NCBI RefSeq assembly: GCF_037038585.1
Contig: NC_092520.1
Location: 151,217,104-151,281,103 of the forward strand
Direction: 5' to 3'
Source of the DNA: Patagioenas fasciata
Taxonomy: Eukaryota > Chordata > Aves > Columbiformes > Columbidae
Length of the DNA: 64,000 bases
Shown here one piece after another: positions 45,876 through 59,100 of the stretch; within the stretch, counting starts at the first letter, position 1, and each line of letters opens with the position of its first letter. The translations under genes and the position numbers were made by a program. Under the pieces are notes generated by a model, which was not told the origin of the DNA, ran no database searches, and was given only the letters and a program-made list of their open reading frames with translations.

Positions 45876-46877
45876 GGTCAGGTGACATCTTAGCTGTGAC
45901 TCACTGGGACATTAAACTGCTGGCCCATCTTGCAGAACTAGTGGGTTAATTGGATGTTCATTACTGGGGGAACATCTAGTACCCATGTCCCGTGTATTTA
46001 GGATTGTTTACTCATGCACTCACCATAATGCTGTCTGCACAGAACAAGATTGTAGGGAGGAGATACTACTCCCCAGATTGGGCTGACAGCATGTCACGCA
46101 GACCTGCATTGTGGTGAAGGTCTTGTCCTGGAACAGGGGATTGGCGAGGTCAAGACTCTGGCTTGCAAGATGGTGTGGAGCCCCCTCAGAATAAGAGGTG
46201 CTAGTGACAGGGTGGCAGCCATGCTGCCAGCATCCCAGGGTGGGAAATAGGGAGGCATTGCAGTTGAAGTGCTTTGGGTTGTGCTTTGAGTTTTTGCTTG
46301 AGCTAAAATATCCTGATTTCTGACACTTAAGACATTGTTGCACCCCTATTGCATATTCCAGCTATTGGAGGGGTTAAGATACAGGCAGAAAACCCCCCTG
46401 CAGTGACAAAGATATGTCCCTTCCTTGCAATCCCAGAACAAAGAGGGCAGAAGGGGGACTGTGGGAGTAGTGAGACATCACAGGAGACAGGCATATGTGA
46501 ACTTGGAGAACTCTGCCCTTTCCCAAAAAAGCACAGCTGTAATATAATCCTTCCACACCAGGCTTTAGTGACTCTCCACACCAGCCTTTACAGACCAAAG
46601 CAGTCTGGGGAAAGGTTCACCATTTGAAATTGAATTATTTTATAAGTCCCTGCCTGCACATGTGCCTTCTGCTTCCAGCCTCTCCTCCACCCCTGAGTCC
46701 ACAAGGATGCCCTCACCCCCATCAGTGGGTCCCAGGAGATGAAGGCATTCTGGGGGAGCAATCTGCTGAGAACAGAGCAAGGGTAGACACAGCTACACAT
46801 CAGGCCTGAGTCTGAACTTAGAGAAAGAAACATCCTAGAAGGTGCTATCTTATCCATGGTGAGACTGACTCACTTAC
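45876..46877. other. 5' intron of ADA2, nothing else recognised
   Basis: About 1 kb between the CR1 and the proposed non-coding exon. No coding exon is supported; a 107-codon minus-strand frame at 46020-46343 looks random. Confidence 0.5.
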
Positions 46878-47050
46878 TGTTAACTTTCCTCCTCCTTGCA
46901 TCCAGAGCCCATCCAGCTGCCGTTTGAGAGAGCAGGGAACAGTTATCTCCCCTGCAAGCCGGCACTGTCCCAGCAAAGATAAAGAGGCAGGATCCGTCCC
47001 GGCGATGCAGAGCGAGGCACCCGCCAGCGCAGACAGTTCCTCTTCCTGTG
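46878..47050 (-). other. probable non-coding first exon of ADA2
   Basis: The coding exon at 44584-44909 needs an upstream exon. On the minus strand a strong donor, ACA|GTAAGTG, lies at 46878/46877, and the sequence before it (CG-richer, 46980-47060) follows a TATA-like box at 47073-47082 by about 30 bp. This gives a 5' UTR exon of about 170 bp and an intron of about 2 kb. It is inferred from signals alone; the exact start may differ. Confidence 0.45.
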
Positions 47051-47072
47051 CCGCCGCTCCAGCTTGCTCGGC

Positions 47073-47082
47073 TTTTATTTAT
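47073..47082 (-). promoter_or_regulatory. TATA-like box for ADA2
   Basis: On the minus strand ATAAATAAAA is followed by GCCGAGC and CG-rich sequence, placing a start site near 47050. It fits the proposed first exon. Confidence 0.45.
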
Positions 47083-47105
47083 CCGCGGCCCTACTGCTTC
47101 ATGAA

Positions 47106-47115
47106 TATATAAAAA
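47106..47115 (+). promoter_or_regulatory. TATA box on the opposite strand, divergent from ADA2
   Basis: TATATAAAAA followed by purine-rich GGAGGAGGAGG, 24 bp from the minus-strand box. If used it would start a plus-strand transcript near 47140. No coding exon is seen downstream, so it may be chance. Confidence 0.25.
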
Positions 47116-47119
47116 GGAG

Positions 47120-50100
47120 GAGGAGGCAGGGGAGGTTATGAGAAAGCAGGACATAGGCGCCTGGACAGGTGGCTGAAGGAAGCTGGGCTGCGAACAGGGA
47201 GGCGAAAGCAGCGGGGTCTGCGATGTGAACCTCTCCAGCTCCCACGCAGAGTAGAGTTGGACTCTTTAACCCGTTATTGCCTGCCTGTGAGGCGATCTGG
47301 GCATGTCTGTGCAGCCCTCCCACATACCCTGATATGCATACACAGCTTTTACATGTCCTAGAAAAAATGCTTGGGCACACATTCCAGTATGGGGAAACTT
47401 TTTCAGGCTGCCCCAGGAATACGCGTGAGCTTGGGTATCTAATCTGATGTAGAACACTGCGCATTTAGGGCTAACAACACTGCAAACTGTACTTAATAAC
47501 AGCTTCTTATCCAATAAAACTGTAATATGTAAAAGTAGTTTAAACTAACTTTGCCTGGCTGTACCAGGGATGCATTGGGCAGATAGAGCTAAACTTGTTC
47601 CTGGAGACTAAATTAGGTAAAGATGGGTATGATCCAAATTTTTTTTTTTTTTTTAATCACAACAAATATTGTAATTTCACTTTTTTATTTTGCATAGCTG
47701 AATGGGCTCAGTTTTGAAGTTATCTAAAACAGATGTTACATAAACAGCTTCCAGCAGAGAACAAAGTACATTTGGCTTAATTTAATCAAAATTTTAACTA
47801 TTTAGATTTTTTTTTAATAAAAAAAGTCTCGTAAGCCAAGAGCTATTGAAAACAACCCACAGCAGTCACAAAGACTGGTTTTGAGGCAGATAAAGTAGAT
47901 TCTGGTTAATAAGACATTAAATTTCATTAGCTGGCAACACTGCAGCAGATTGAAAGGGGGGTGGACAGGACGCCATTGAACATCCCAGCTGGATACCTGC
48001 CTGCTTCCCCACCTCTCCTCATCCCTTCATCATTTGCTGTCACGAAGATCAGTGCCAGCATCCATGCAGGGATCAGCCTAGGTTTCCCAGCTCTCTTGGA
48101 GCCCCAGCTAGGGCAGTGTGTCTGGAGGGTGGCTGTGGTGCCCTACCCGATCCCCCGCAGGATGAGGGTTTTCTTAAGTCCTGAAATCATCCTGTTCCCA
48201 AAAGGAGATCAGAGGAGCAGAAAGATGACTCAGCTGTGCAATGCTCTGCAGAGCTGATTAAAGCAACCTGAGGATGGGAGGTGTGGGGAGAGACCATAGA
48301 GGGAAGTGTGTGGAGTGGAAGTGGTTTCAGTAGGGACAAGCGTTCTGCCTACAACTACCTTCAAGGGAGCAATATAAGCGAAGGAAGGGAATTGTTCTAA
48401 TTATCTTGGAGTAGTAAAGCCTGGTGTTAGGACCATAAAACCAAAGTCAGGCTAGACAGTTACAAAACTGCCTCTGCAGTGAGTAATCAGGTGCTAGAGA
48501 CAGGTTCCCAGGGAGGCGCATTGAGAGGGGTTAAAATGCTGTGCGAAAGACCCCCAAACAGCAGCTCAGAGCCAGGCAGGAGTCTTGGAAATGCCTGCCA
48601 GAGGGCCTCAGAGATTTGCGGTGCTGGTTCATCCCATCAAATCAAGTTTGAAAGCCAAACCCAAAGTCTGGTGCTAAAACACTTCTTTCATGGGACTTTT
48701 CCACGTAAGCAATCGCAGCCATTGCCAAGAGAATGCTGTACAGATGCTGCAAGAGCTGAGCTAGGAAATAAGATGTTTGAGATGCTTTTCTCTCTACTGA
48801 AGTGTGGTCCATGCGCTGAAAATGAAAATCACTGGGGGCTAGCACAGGTGATGTAAGACCATAGCTGCTTCTAGATAGGACCTGTCTGGATGCAGAGGGT
48901 AGAAGGACAAAGAACCACAGCCAGGGTATGGTTACCACCAGCCAGGAGCCTTGTTTGTGGGAGGACCTGGGTTCTTCTAGTGCCTGCAGGCATTCACAGC
49001 TCTGGCTTCAGGTCTTCCTGGGAACCAAGGCGTGGTACTTTCCCCATCTAGAGCACGGACAAGGAATGTTATAGGGGTCATTTCCACACTGACACATCTC
49101 TTAGCTAGTTTGAATTCTTGCTGTGAAGTGGGTAGCCTGGCTGGAGGTTACATAATAGCTCTGTGTGCCTCTCTACATGAGCATGATTGCAGTTCCTATC
49201 CGGTCTTGACTGGCTCCTGAGATAATCTCTGGTGCCAGGGTTGATGGAGGCACCAGTCATGCCCTGCTCCCTCCTCAAATGCTGTTCCCTGTTTTCTTGG
49301 GTGGTTTCTAGCCCATGCTGACCTCCTGGCTGCTGCAGTTGTACCTAGCAGTGCTCAAAAGCCCTGTTTTAAGGCAGTCCTGGGTATGCCTGTGCAAACT
49401 GCAGAGACACCCTTTCTTCATGCCCAGCTGCACATCAGATGCATGTGAAGCTTTAAATAGCTAGTGGCCACCACTTGGTGCTCTCAGTGAGTTCCTCTTG
49501 CTTCATTTTCAGTTCCCTGTGAGAACCAGAGTTTTTCTGAGCTTCTTGGAGGCAATGACTACTGTCTCCTCCAGCACGTTTCCCCACCTCTCCCTGCCGC
49601 ATCTTCCCTGCTGCCACCACAGCTCCATGTCTGCTCCCAGTGTTTGGTCCCTTCCAACAGCAGCAGTGCAAAGGAGAGCATGGACACCATCCCCAGCAGC
49701 AGGGTGCCGGAAGGGGAGAAGGACCACAGAGGCAGCACCATTGGGATTGCAGATGTGCATTTTTCACTTCATCTTACAGTTTAACGGCATCCTATAAAGT
49801 CCGTCTCTCTGCTGCAGCCTCTGCATGGAGAACGAGCTTGCTGTGAGCCACTGTGGATCCCAGCCCCAGAGTAAAGACCTGAAGCACGTGTAGATGACAG
49901 CAAAAGCTATAGTGATGGCAAAGCCAAAAGAGGCTGGACCTAAGAGTGGTCCACACCTGGCTGTGTTTCCTGTGTGGGCAACCCATTTTGCACAAGCCAA
50001 ATCCAAACTAAGACCATTTCTGATAGCACAGAGGGTTGGAGTGTCTTTTAGCTTCCTAGCCTCTCTGAACATTCTGAAGTCTAAGACAAACTCTGGAAAT

Positions 50101-50144
50101 ACCACTGTAAGGCCAGGAAGGGAAAGCTGGAGCCAGGAAATGCA
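47120..50144. other. non-coding sequence upstream of ADA2
   Basis: No gene is recognised. An AT-rich block at about 47500-47960 includes a 16-base T run (47639-47654). The remainder is unique sequence. Confidence 0.5.
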
Positions 50145-50220
50145 TTCCCAGCTCTACCAGTTAACTGTGTTTTCTGTGCCAGCTGCCTCATTTGTGAAAT
50201 GAAACTGATTCCCTGCCTAG
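50145..50220 (+). mobile_element. possible MIR-like SINE remnant
   Basis: TTCCCAGCTCTACCAGTTAAC, then TGTGTTTTCTGTGCCAGCTG and CCTCATTTGTGAAATGAAAC, resemble the MIR order CCCAGCTCTGCCACTTACTAG, TGCCTCA, TTTGTAAAATGG with an internal loss. Old and uncertain. Confidence 0.4.
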
Positions 50221-53200
50221 CTGCCCTGCTTGACAGTGGTTATTATTTACAGTATCTGCTGGTGAAACAGCCACACTCTGCGGGCCAGCAGCTAGATAAC
50301 TGCAGTTTTAAAGCAGGTCTGCATAAAGGGCGTACTCTGGTTTTGAGATGAAAACTAGGAGGTGAGACAAGGGGCTGGAAGACAGCCTGTAGGTGGGCAG
50401 ATGTGGCAGTGAATGAGGGCAGGCTGTGGAAAGCCAGGTTCTTGAACCCCTGTCTCTCTGCTCGGCCTGGGAGAGACCCCAGTGCCAGTCCTGGCTTGTG
50501 AGCATTTCGCAGCCCCTGGTTAACGCCTGCAAAATGCTCACAACGTGTGAAAGTGCTAAGTGCTGTAAGTTATTATTAAGAATAGACCGGCCCAAGATGT
50601 TTGGGATGATTATTAAAACCTCCCACTGACCTGCTAAATAACCTCTGCTTTGGTCTGGCTGGGCACAGGTTGTTGGTTTGGTTTTTTCTGTTTCAACACA
50701 CACACACACTTTGTGCCCAGCCAGGCAAAAATATGGGTCATTTTCCAGCCAAGCAAGGAGGTCAGATGGAGCCCTGCAGCAGAGAGGGTGCCAGTCTGCC
50801 ATGGTTGGTGCCAGCAGCATTGGTCCCCAGCCTACAGCGACAAGTTCCCCTCACCCTCAAGATGCTCCATTTCTATTCAGAAACCTTCCTTCCCCTTAAC
50901 CACCCAACCATGCCTCTGTCCATCTGTCCTTCTTCTCCTCTCCAGTGACATCCATGGCTTTCTGATGATTTAAAATAAAAAAGACCCTTGAGGTGCTACA
51001 CGAACTGGAGCTGGGAATAGAGAGAGCCAGGGAAAGCGCCAAACTCCTAAGTTAACACTGAATCACTTGGGGAGTGGAGTCATTGATTTGTAATCATTGC
51101 CTGGCTCCCAAATATAATAGCTGTGAGTTCCTCTGACCAGTGACTGAGACAAGGTGCTTTGGGCTATTCCCAGCACACCTGCAAAAATTCAAATCCATCT
51201 TGCTCACAAGAGCAGGGCTTGTAGCTCCAGGAGCCAAACAGCTTTGTGGGCGAGCCCACAGCACTCACGGGCAGCAGCACCGCACACATGCCAAGCTGCT
51301 GCTGAGCTGAGCTTGCAAATAAATAAGTCAAACTGCATCGTTTCCTTCAAATACCCCCCTCAGGGCTGTTCTCTGCTGCTGTCACCCCACAGTAGAGGGC
51401 TGGGAAAAGGAAAGACAAAACAAAGTAAGCGGGTGTGTATTAGCACCCTGTCGCTTTGGGAGCAGTCAGCAGGCTGCCAAGGGCTCCCAGGGCAGGAACT
51501 GAGAGCCCAGGGTATTTGGGGACAATGCTCGGTGCCATCCAACACAGGTCTCAAGCTATCTCCAAGGTTGCTATGCAAAAGCTCCAAGACAATATTAGGA
51601 GAGCCTTGAGTTTACTATTTGTATTCTTGTATTCTCTTTCTCTCTTTCTCCTACCTGCTAGGGGCAAAAATGAGAGCAAGCTAAGCAACCAAAACATCCT
51701 GGATTAGCAAGAGTACCTGACTCACTCTCCCTAGGGAATGACTTCAGGGAAGGAAGAAGCCTAGTGCTAGTGAATGAAACGTTTTCTTGTTTTTTGTATT
51801 AGTCACATCAGGTTTTCTGCCTGCTCTGGAGGGTATATCTGTCACCAGGCTGTGGTATCTCCCGTGGATTAGCATGGTTTTGGAGGGGTTGGCCCTAGTA
51901 AAGCAAGCAGGGCAAAATTCCTGTATTCCATCTAAACATTCCCCCCTCATCCCAGCCTCCTACTCTACCCACCTTACTTCCCCAACTAGAAACTAAAGCA
52001 AACCACGTTTCTACCCAAATTCCCCTGCCTCTGCCCTGGGAGTCCATCATGCCTTGATACAGAAGATCTGAATCCATCACTGGTCAGTCATTTGGCAGCT
52101 GTGAGCATCCCCATAACCTCTGCTAGAATACCCTGTGTCTCCACTCCTCATGTCATCTCATCTCACTGGCTCCGCATTTCTCCACATCTACATCACCCAG
52201 GTTGCTCCACCATCACATAGACTTCAAGGCCGATGAGTAAGAAATACAAGGTCTCAGCAGTAGCATAGCACCATAATTTCTCTCTCTCACCCAGAGGTCT
52301 CATAGAAATCCCACCAGACAACACATTCGTTACACTGAATCCCAAAGCTATGGCTCTATCTTATACATTAAGGCTCCAGAAATGCTTTGGGAGAAAGGAT
52401 AGCAAAGCCTGGGGAGAACACCAGCAGCTACACCCAGCCTTCAGCTGCTCAGAAGTCAGTCTGTTGGATGTAGTTTCTTTTCCTCCTCTGCATGAGGCAA
52501 GCAAGTTGGCATTTAGAAAGTGTTTATACTACAAAATTAACGGTAGTGAGGAGCACTTGAGTTAAAACCTGACTGCTCGCACCAAAAGCGTCTGTCTTAT
52601 AGCCAAGCTTCATCCTGCGTAGGCAAACCTCCAAACTTTATTAAAGCCTTGAGATGTCAAAACAAGGCTTCTGCCTTGTCCCCTTTACAGGCACCTCCAA
52701 ATACCATCACTGCAAATGCAGACACTGGCCTCAAGCCAGTTAGCTCTAGCAGCACTGCCAGCAAAACATCATTTCCCCCAAGCATTCCCCAGGTTCTTAG
52801 GCAGGGCTGTGCTCTGCAGGGATTTATATTGTTATCAACTGTAGCAACACCTGAGCAACAGAGCTTCAAGCAAGGTTAAGGGTGCTCATCACAACAACAA
52901 TAATCACCTGCCCAGGGTACACACTCAACAACAGAGCCCAGCTAGTTGGGATCATTACAGAAAAAGCTCAGGGCATTTATGGCATGCCTAGACTTGTTCA
53001 TCCTGTTCTTCAGACGCATTTCAAGCCAGCCCATAACACTTTGCCTCTTGTCCCCTGGCACCTCCCAACCCCATCCTGCAGGTAGCGATAGGTGTGATCT
53101 TACCTTCACCTAACTAGCTGCACTGCCCCAAGAGATGCTTTTTCACTAGAGCACTACCTGCATCACCACAGCACGCAGAGAAGTTCTCAATGCACCCACC

Positions 53201-55396
53201 CCAACCTGGGTGATGAGAAAGGCATGAAGCACACAGTCAGTGTCACTTTTGCAAGTCCTCCAGCAACAAGCTGCAACGTGATCACTGATCTTACAAAGCG
53301 AGGCACAGAGGCTTTAAGGGTTTGGCTTGTAGCGTGTTCAAGCCCAACAGCCCATGTCTTTTGGTAGCCATGAGGATACAGCCACTTCTCAGCCCACCCT
53401 GCGAACAGATAGCTCAAGCCCACCTTCTTTCAGTCACTGATGAACAAGCCTTGGTTCTTGAACCTCACTGTCAGTTCTAAGAATGGCTCCAGTGTAATAC
53501 ACCGTGTGACAGGAGGAGGAATGGGCTGTTATGAGGTCCACTGTGTAACCTGCATCATCAGCTACAGGAGGAAGCATGGCTGCAGGGACCAACCCCTCTG
53601 CGTTACCCTGGGCTCCCACTCCACATCTAGCATAGCCCCCCTCCAGAGTGGCATGTTAGGAGCCCTGGGAAAGCCATTATCACCATCTGCCTAGAATTCC
53701 CCGTTCCCATGGCCTTCTTCAGTTCGAGAGACAGACCTCATGGCTCTGGCAGACATTAAGATTTTGGTGTGTGGCACGTACGTGCAGGAATGCTGCCCAT
53801 CGCTGCTTTGCATTATAATGTGTGAGAGCTGCTTCCTTTATGTTCGTCCTGATCAATATGTCTTCTGCAGATGGACAACTCTATTTCCCGCTGTGGTTTC
53901 ACTCCATTGGTGACAGCCAAAGCAAAATCACAAGTGACGTCAGGGATATAGGCATCAATCAGCGTGTCAGCTGTGAGGAAGCAGCAAGGGCTGGCTGCTC
54001 CGTGAGGGAAGGTGAGCCTGGAGCTGGGGGCAACACCAAGGCAAGCACAGTGTGGTGGCCATGCTGGCAAAGGCACAGTCCTGCAATACCTGAGCAAGAA
54101 GAGCAGAGCAGGTCTGGTGACGGGTAATCAGGTTTAGTAAAAGAGCAATTGCTGGGCAAGTCTGTGATGACAAGACAGATATGAGGTCAAGTCAGGGACT
54201 GAAGTTCATAGGCCAGGATTCACATATACAGGGTACAAGGCACAGTCATGGCTGCAACACAACCATGAGGTAGCCCAGGTAGAGACTAAGTGCAAGAGCC
54301 GCAGCCTGCGAGTGAAGAGCAGAACAGGCCCTCACTGAGGCTTTTTAGCAGTGCTTTCTCAAAGAGCTCTCTTCAGCATTGGACACCTGCACGATTACCT
54401 GAGTTAGCCCTGAGCCCAGGGAACCAAACCCCCAGGGGATGTGCTCAGGGCCCTGACACTAGCTACCACAGTGTGTGAGCCTTCTCAAGCCAGGTATAGA
54501 TGCCAGGGATTAATATAACCTGCTGCCAGTCTCCAGACTCAGCACCACACGACCACAAATGCCCATAGTAAGAGCAGCTCCTCACCTATATCCCAGGCTC
54601 TCTGCCTGGTTGGGATGAGCCTAAGTTAACACTGGTGTTGGTACAGCTGTCTAATCCTCCATTCTGCTTCCTTGAACACCCCCAAGCTCTGCCATAGTAC
54701 AACCTGAGGCAAACCATGCAGCAGTGCCTGTTCACTGTGGTTTCACCGAGTCTTACCTCTGCCTTTTTTACCCTCTTGTTTTTGATATGACAGCAAATGC
54801 CACGTAAGGCTGGCTGCCATTTCTTTTTCCATCACTGTAAGTTTTCTACAACTTTGAGGTCTGGTTTCCCTCCATGTTTGTGGAAGGTGCCCTTTGCCTC
54901 TTCCCTGGCTTTTCAGGAAGGTTCAGGGCAGTGGTTTGTAGCATTACAACCAAGCAGTGGTTTGACATCCCTGTGCCTTCTGCAGCAGTGAAGTTGTCCA
55001 CTCCTATAAAGATCTTGCTTGCATGGAAAGGATGTGGCAAGTTGCTGTTAAAAAAAAAAAAAAAAAAAAAAAAGAGGCAATAGAGGAATTGCCAGCTGCA
55101 CAGGAATAACTGTGTTTTAATCAAAGATTTTGAAATTATGCTGGGGACAGAAAGCAGTGCAGAGCATAGGAGGGAACTCTGCCTCAGGGGTAATACCTGT
55201 GTGCACACACTTTCTTATGCTGAAAGGGTATTTATTCACTTTTTCACTCTGGAGAGGGAGAACTATAAGCCAAACTGAACTTCTAACTGACTCCAGTGAC
55301 TCTGGTAGTTTCTGCTTATTCACCCTGTTGTGAGTTGGACCTGAACCAGATCCTATCTGCATCTCTCTCAGGTGTTCAAACCCCAGCTCTGGGAGA
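50221..55396. other. intergenic sequence, nothing coding recognised
   Basis: Unique sequence. It holds a short AC dinucleotide run (50696-50709) and a 24-base A run at 55050-55073. The open frames lack recognisable protein content. Confidence 0.5.
55050..55073. repeat. poly-A run, 24 bases
   Basis: Pure A tract preceded by GTGGCAAGTTGCTGTT. No source RNA was recognised upstream of it. Confidence 0.95.
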
Positions 55397-55500
55397 TGAC
55401 AGGAATCACAGAATGGTTTGGGTTGGAAGGAACCTCTGGAGATCATCTAGTCCAACCCACCTGCTAAAGGAGGTACATCTAGAGTAGATCGCACAGGAAA
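55397..55500 (-). mobile_element. CR1 LINE 3'-end fragment
   Basis: Reverse complement of a CR1 3' UTR: AATCACAGAATGGTTTGGGT, TGGAAGGAACCTCTGGAGAT, CATCTAGTCCAACCCACCTG. It stops at TAGATCGCACAGGAA, so about 100 bp remains. It is the same subfamily as the 7.6-kb copy. Confidence 0.88.
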
Positions 55501-55979
55501 GACAAAACATTCAGCATTCGTTCCATCTTCACCAGTCCCTGAAGGGAAGAGGGGCTAGCAGCCACCAGCACCCTTTCTTGACTCTTCTGTGACCAAGCTG
55601 AAGATGTATCAAGGTAGGGATGTAGGAGGGACAGTAGTGTGATTAGGTTCTAATGTTTGGGTCTAAACTCTGCATCCAGCTTCTGCCCTGCTGAGGCCCT
55701 ACTGCAATAGGAGAAATCAAGGTTAATAAAACATATGGAGGGCTGTGCCACAGGCACTGAGACACAGCCAGGCTGCAGCTTGTTGGAAGGGACCGTCTCC
55801 ATTAATGTGAAGAAAGAAGATCCAACAACTGCATTTAGTCTGTAGATATCTTAATGTCTCTGACTCTGCCAGCTTGCCTCCTCCTGCCACCACCCAGTCC
55901 AGTGTTCATTGCAAATCGTGGCAGTGACTTGAAGCCGTGATTGCTAGCACAGGAACTGGTGCCGAGGGGAGCTTGCTGA

Positions 55980-56180
55980 GACAGTCGGGCTCTCCGGCAG
56001 CCTGTCAGCTCCTGAGTCCGCAATGGAAATCAATCACTGAAGCTCAAGGAAGCGCACCTTAAACAAAAATCCAACAGCTGCACTGAAGAGACGGGACACG
56101 TCCAGCCTGTTGAAATGACATTGTAATTAAAACTTAATAAAAAGTGGCATTTATCGATGAGTTGTATTAACCTTGTCTAA
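55980..56180. promoter_or_regulatory. candidate conserved non-coding element (speculative)
   Basis: A compact AT-rich block with several homeodomain-type cores: TGTAATTAAAACTTAATAAA (56122-56141), then CATTTATCGATGAG. It has no coding or repeat character. Such clusters are typical of developmental enhancers, but conservation cannot be judged from one genome. Confidence 0.25.
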
Positions 56181-59100
56181 AACCATTCAGACAAATTAAA
56201 ACTCCTCTCAGTCTTTTCCTGCCACAGTAAAAGCAGCAAGGCATGAAACAGATCAATAACACTAGCCACATTGGCTCTTTGTTCAGGCCAGAAGAAAGAT
56301 CTGCTGTTGGAAAGCTTCAGCTGGCATGGCTTCAGCCACCGAGATGCTGCCTCCTGGCCTCTGCCAGGACCCCTGCTGGCAAGTCCCAAAAGAGATTGCC
56401 AGGGTACTTACAAGGGCACACAAAGAATGCTCCCAAAAACGCTGCCGGGGACCAGCTGTCCCACTCCGGGGGACACTTCCAGGTTATTTGCATGAGCAGA
56501 TATAAATGTATGCCCTAGAGAGCGCTGCCAAGGCCCCTCCTGGCACACAGCAGGGGCTGCTGCCCATGCACAAAGCAACACAGGCCTCAGGGTGAGGCTG
56601 TCACAGCTCTCCTGCATGCACATCCCACCCCTGCAAGGGTGCTTCACAGTACAGCCCCTCCTGGGATCATAAGTAGCCAGGGCGCTGTGTCCCAGCTGGG
56701 TCGCTCGCCACTGCTTCTGTGCCGGCTACAGACCTGTAAAGCAGAAAGACTGCCAGACCTTGAGCTCTTTCCTTCCCTCGCCCAGCTGCGTCCGTCTCTC
56801 TCCAGGCACACAGCAGCTGAGCAGCTCAGCACCGCGCCACCTGCTCCCCACCTCCAATCCTCCCCTCCAAACCCCATGCCCGCTCACCCTGGGGGACGCT
56901 CAGTGCTCTGCCCCTTGGCTGCAACCTCCTCCCACAGGGCAGGGATGATCAAGCAGCATGCAGTGGTGAGGAAATGAGAGGACACCTTGGAAGGAAACTC
57001 AAAATACACCCAGCCAAGGCAGGGTGAGCAAGTCAGCCCCACACTCCTCCCCATGCAGCCAGGCAGGGTGGGCAGGAACAGGCAGGAGAAAGGCACAGGG
57101 ACAAACAGGATGCCTTGGTCTTCCACCCGCTGTTGGGGATGCTCACGGTTAGTCACAATCTGCTCATGACAAGCAGTTACTGTGGCTTCTGCTAAGAACT
57201 GCCCCTACACACACGCTCACATTTGCTGTGGGGTTTGCTCAGGCTGCCACCCCGGTGCTTCCCCCTGCAGTTCTGCCGTGGCCCAAGTGCTGCTCTTCTC
57301 CCTCATCGCTCATCTGCTGTGCCTCAGCAGCTGCTGGCCATCACGCATGAACACCACTAAGTGTGTGGAGATGGTGGTTTAAATCTGGTGGTTCTCATAT
57401 CAAGTAGGCACCAGGCCTGTCCCTGTTTTGGATGCTGGTAAGTCCTTGGTCTTTGTTAGAACTCACAGCAGCCAGTGACACAGGGGAATCGTGCTCTGGC
57501 TGCCAGCAGCCTTTCAGTGACTGAAGCTGATACATGGACACTGCTCGTGCAATGTGGGCAGCCTTCAGGGATGCTTAAAACAAGTAAAATACTTTTAGAT
57601 ATAAAACATTTGGTAAATTTCTCTGTGGAAATGCTAGTGCTGCAGCATGGCCAGGGAAACCAACTTCTGGGAGAAATAAATGTGATAAAAAGAAAGCTCG
57701 CTTCTCTCTCAAGTAGGTAGTAGAGAAATAAAACCAATTAAAAAAAAAAAGTTTGCTTGTTTGCTTCCTGCTCGAGTGGGTAGTTAAGCCATGGAACTCA
57801 GCACCCCAAGGTATTTGTTTAAGGCAAAGGAATCTTTTCACAAGCTCCTGGCGTAAACGCTTACTGGAGTAAGAACCCTAACGGCATAACCCTCCAGCCA
57901 TGCCTCCAACCTTGCATTGCCCTCAGGGCTGTTGAGGGTTACAGTGGGCATATTCAGTGCTCAGCAGTTTAAGCAGAAATAGAGGAACTGGTTTGTGTTG
58001 GACCAGACTAACTCTTCCTCTTTTCTAGGGCCCTGTCTTTGCCAGGGTTCAGCATCATAGGCAGGGACGCAGAAATTTCCAGTAGGTAGGAACAGGAAAA
58101 CACCCCTACTTACAAAACCCTTCCCAGACTCCACAGGCAAAGGTTGCATTCAGCTTTGGTAAGCAGGGCTTATATCACTAGAAGCTTTTATTGCTTTTAA
58201 TATAATCTATAAAAATGTTTGACATCTGCTGAACTCTTCTCTGACTCCTGCTAATAGCTCTGGGCTTCACCACACATGGCAGAAGCAAGTTCCACAGGTA
58301 GGATGTGAATGGTGTGAAAAAATATCACCTTTAATTGTCCTGATATGATTCCTAATGTAATTGAATATTTCTGGATTTCACAGTGTGTAACAGGGGGATC
58401 AGCTCCCAGTGAATATTTTCAAGCTGCCTATTCTTCTATGGAGTTTTATCAAACTGCAATCACAAAGGAGGGAAAAAAAAGACTTTGACTCAATCCTGGC
58501 TGGGGAGGAAAATGCATTTGTTTTTACTGTGTGGTTCTGCTTTCCATTTGCATTCAGAATTAAAACTACTGTGTGTAGTGGCAAAAGTAAGTTCTTGATG
58601 CTTTTCCTCATCCTACACCTTGGTTTTGCCTGAGCTCCTTGCAAAAGTAATGCCAGCGTAGGAGACTAATATAAAGCATTAGCAAGCAAAATCTGCTGCA
58701 CTGATAAAGGCATATTAAGAGGAAAACCCCACTAAAGCCTCAGGTCTCCTGTTTGGTTTGCAGGGTTGCAAAACATAAAAAATTCCCTTTTTAGTACACT
58801 GGGGAAACGTGCTCCAGAGTAACTGAGAGACAGGTGTGGAACCCCATGATGCCAGTGCTACAGACTCGCTTTTCAAGCTAGAACAATACTTTAAAATGAA
58901 AAATTCATTACCCAGATCTGTGAAAAGCAAATGAAGCTCAGCCTTTCCTAACCTTGACATTTTCCAGACTGCTGGCCAAATCCACGGGTAGGACACATGC
59001 ACTCACATCCACCCCCACCCTTCAAAGGGCTAGCTGGCCCGACAGAGAATGCCTTTCAGATGTGGCTTATCTTCTCTGAATGAGCTGTGACACCACCAAG

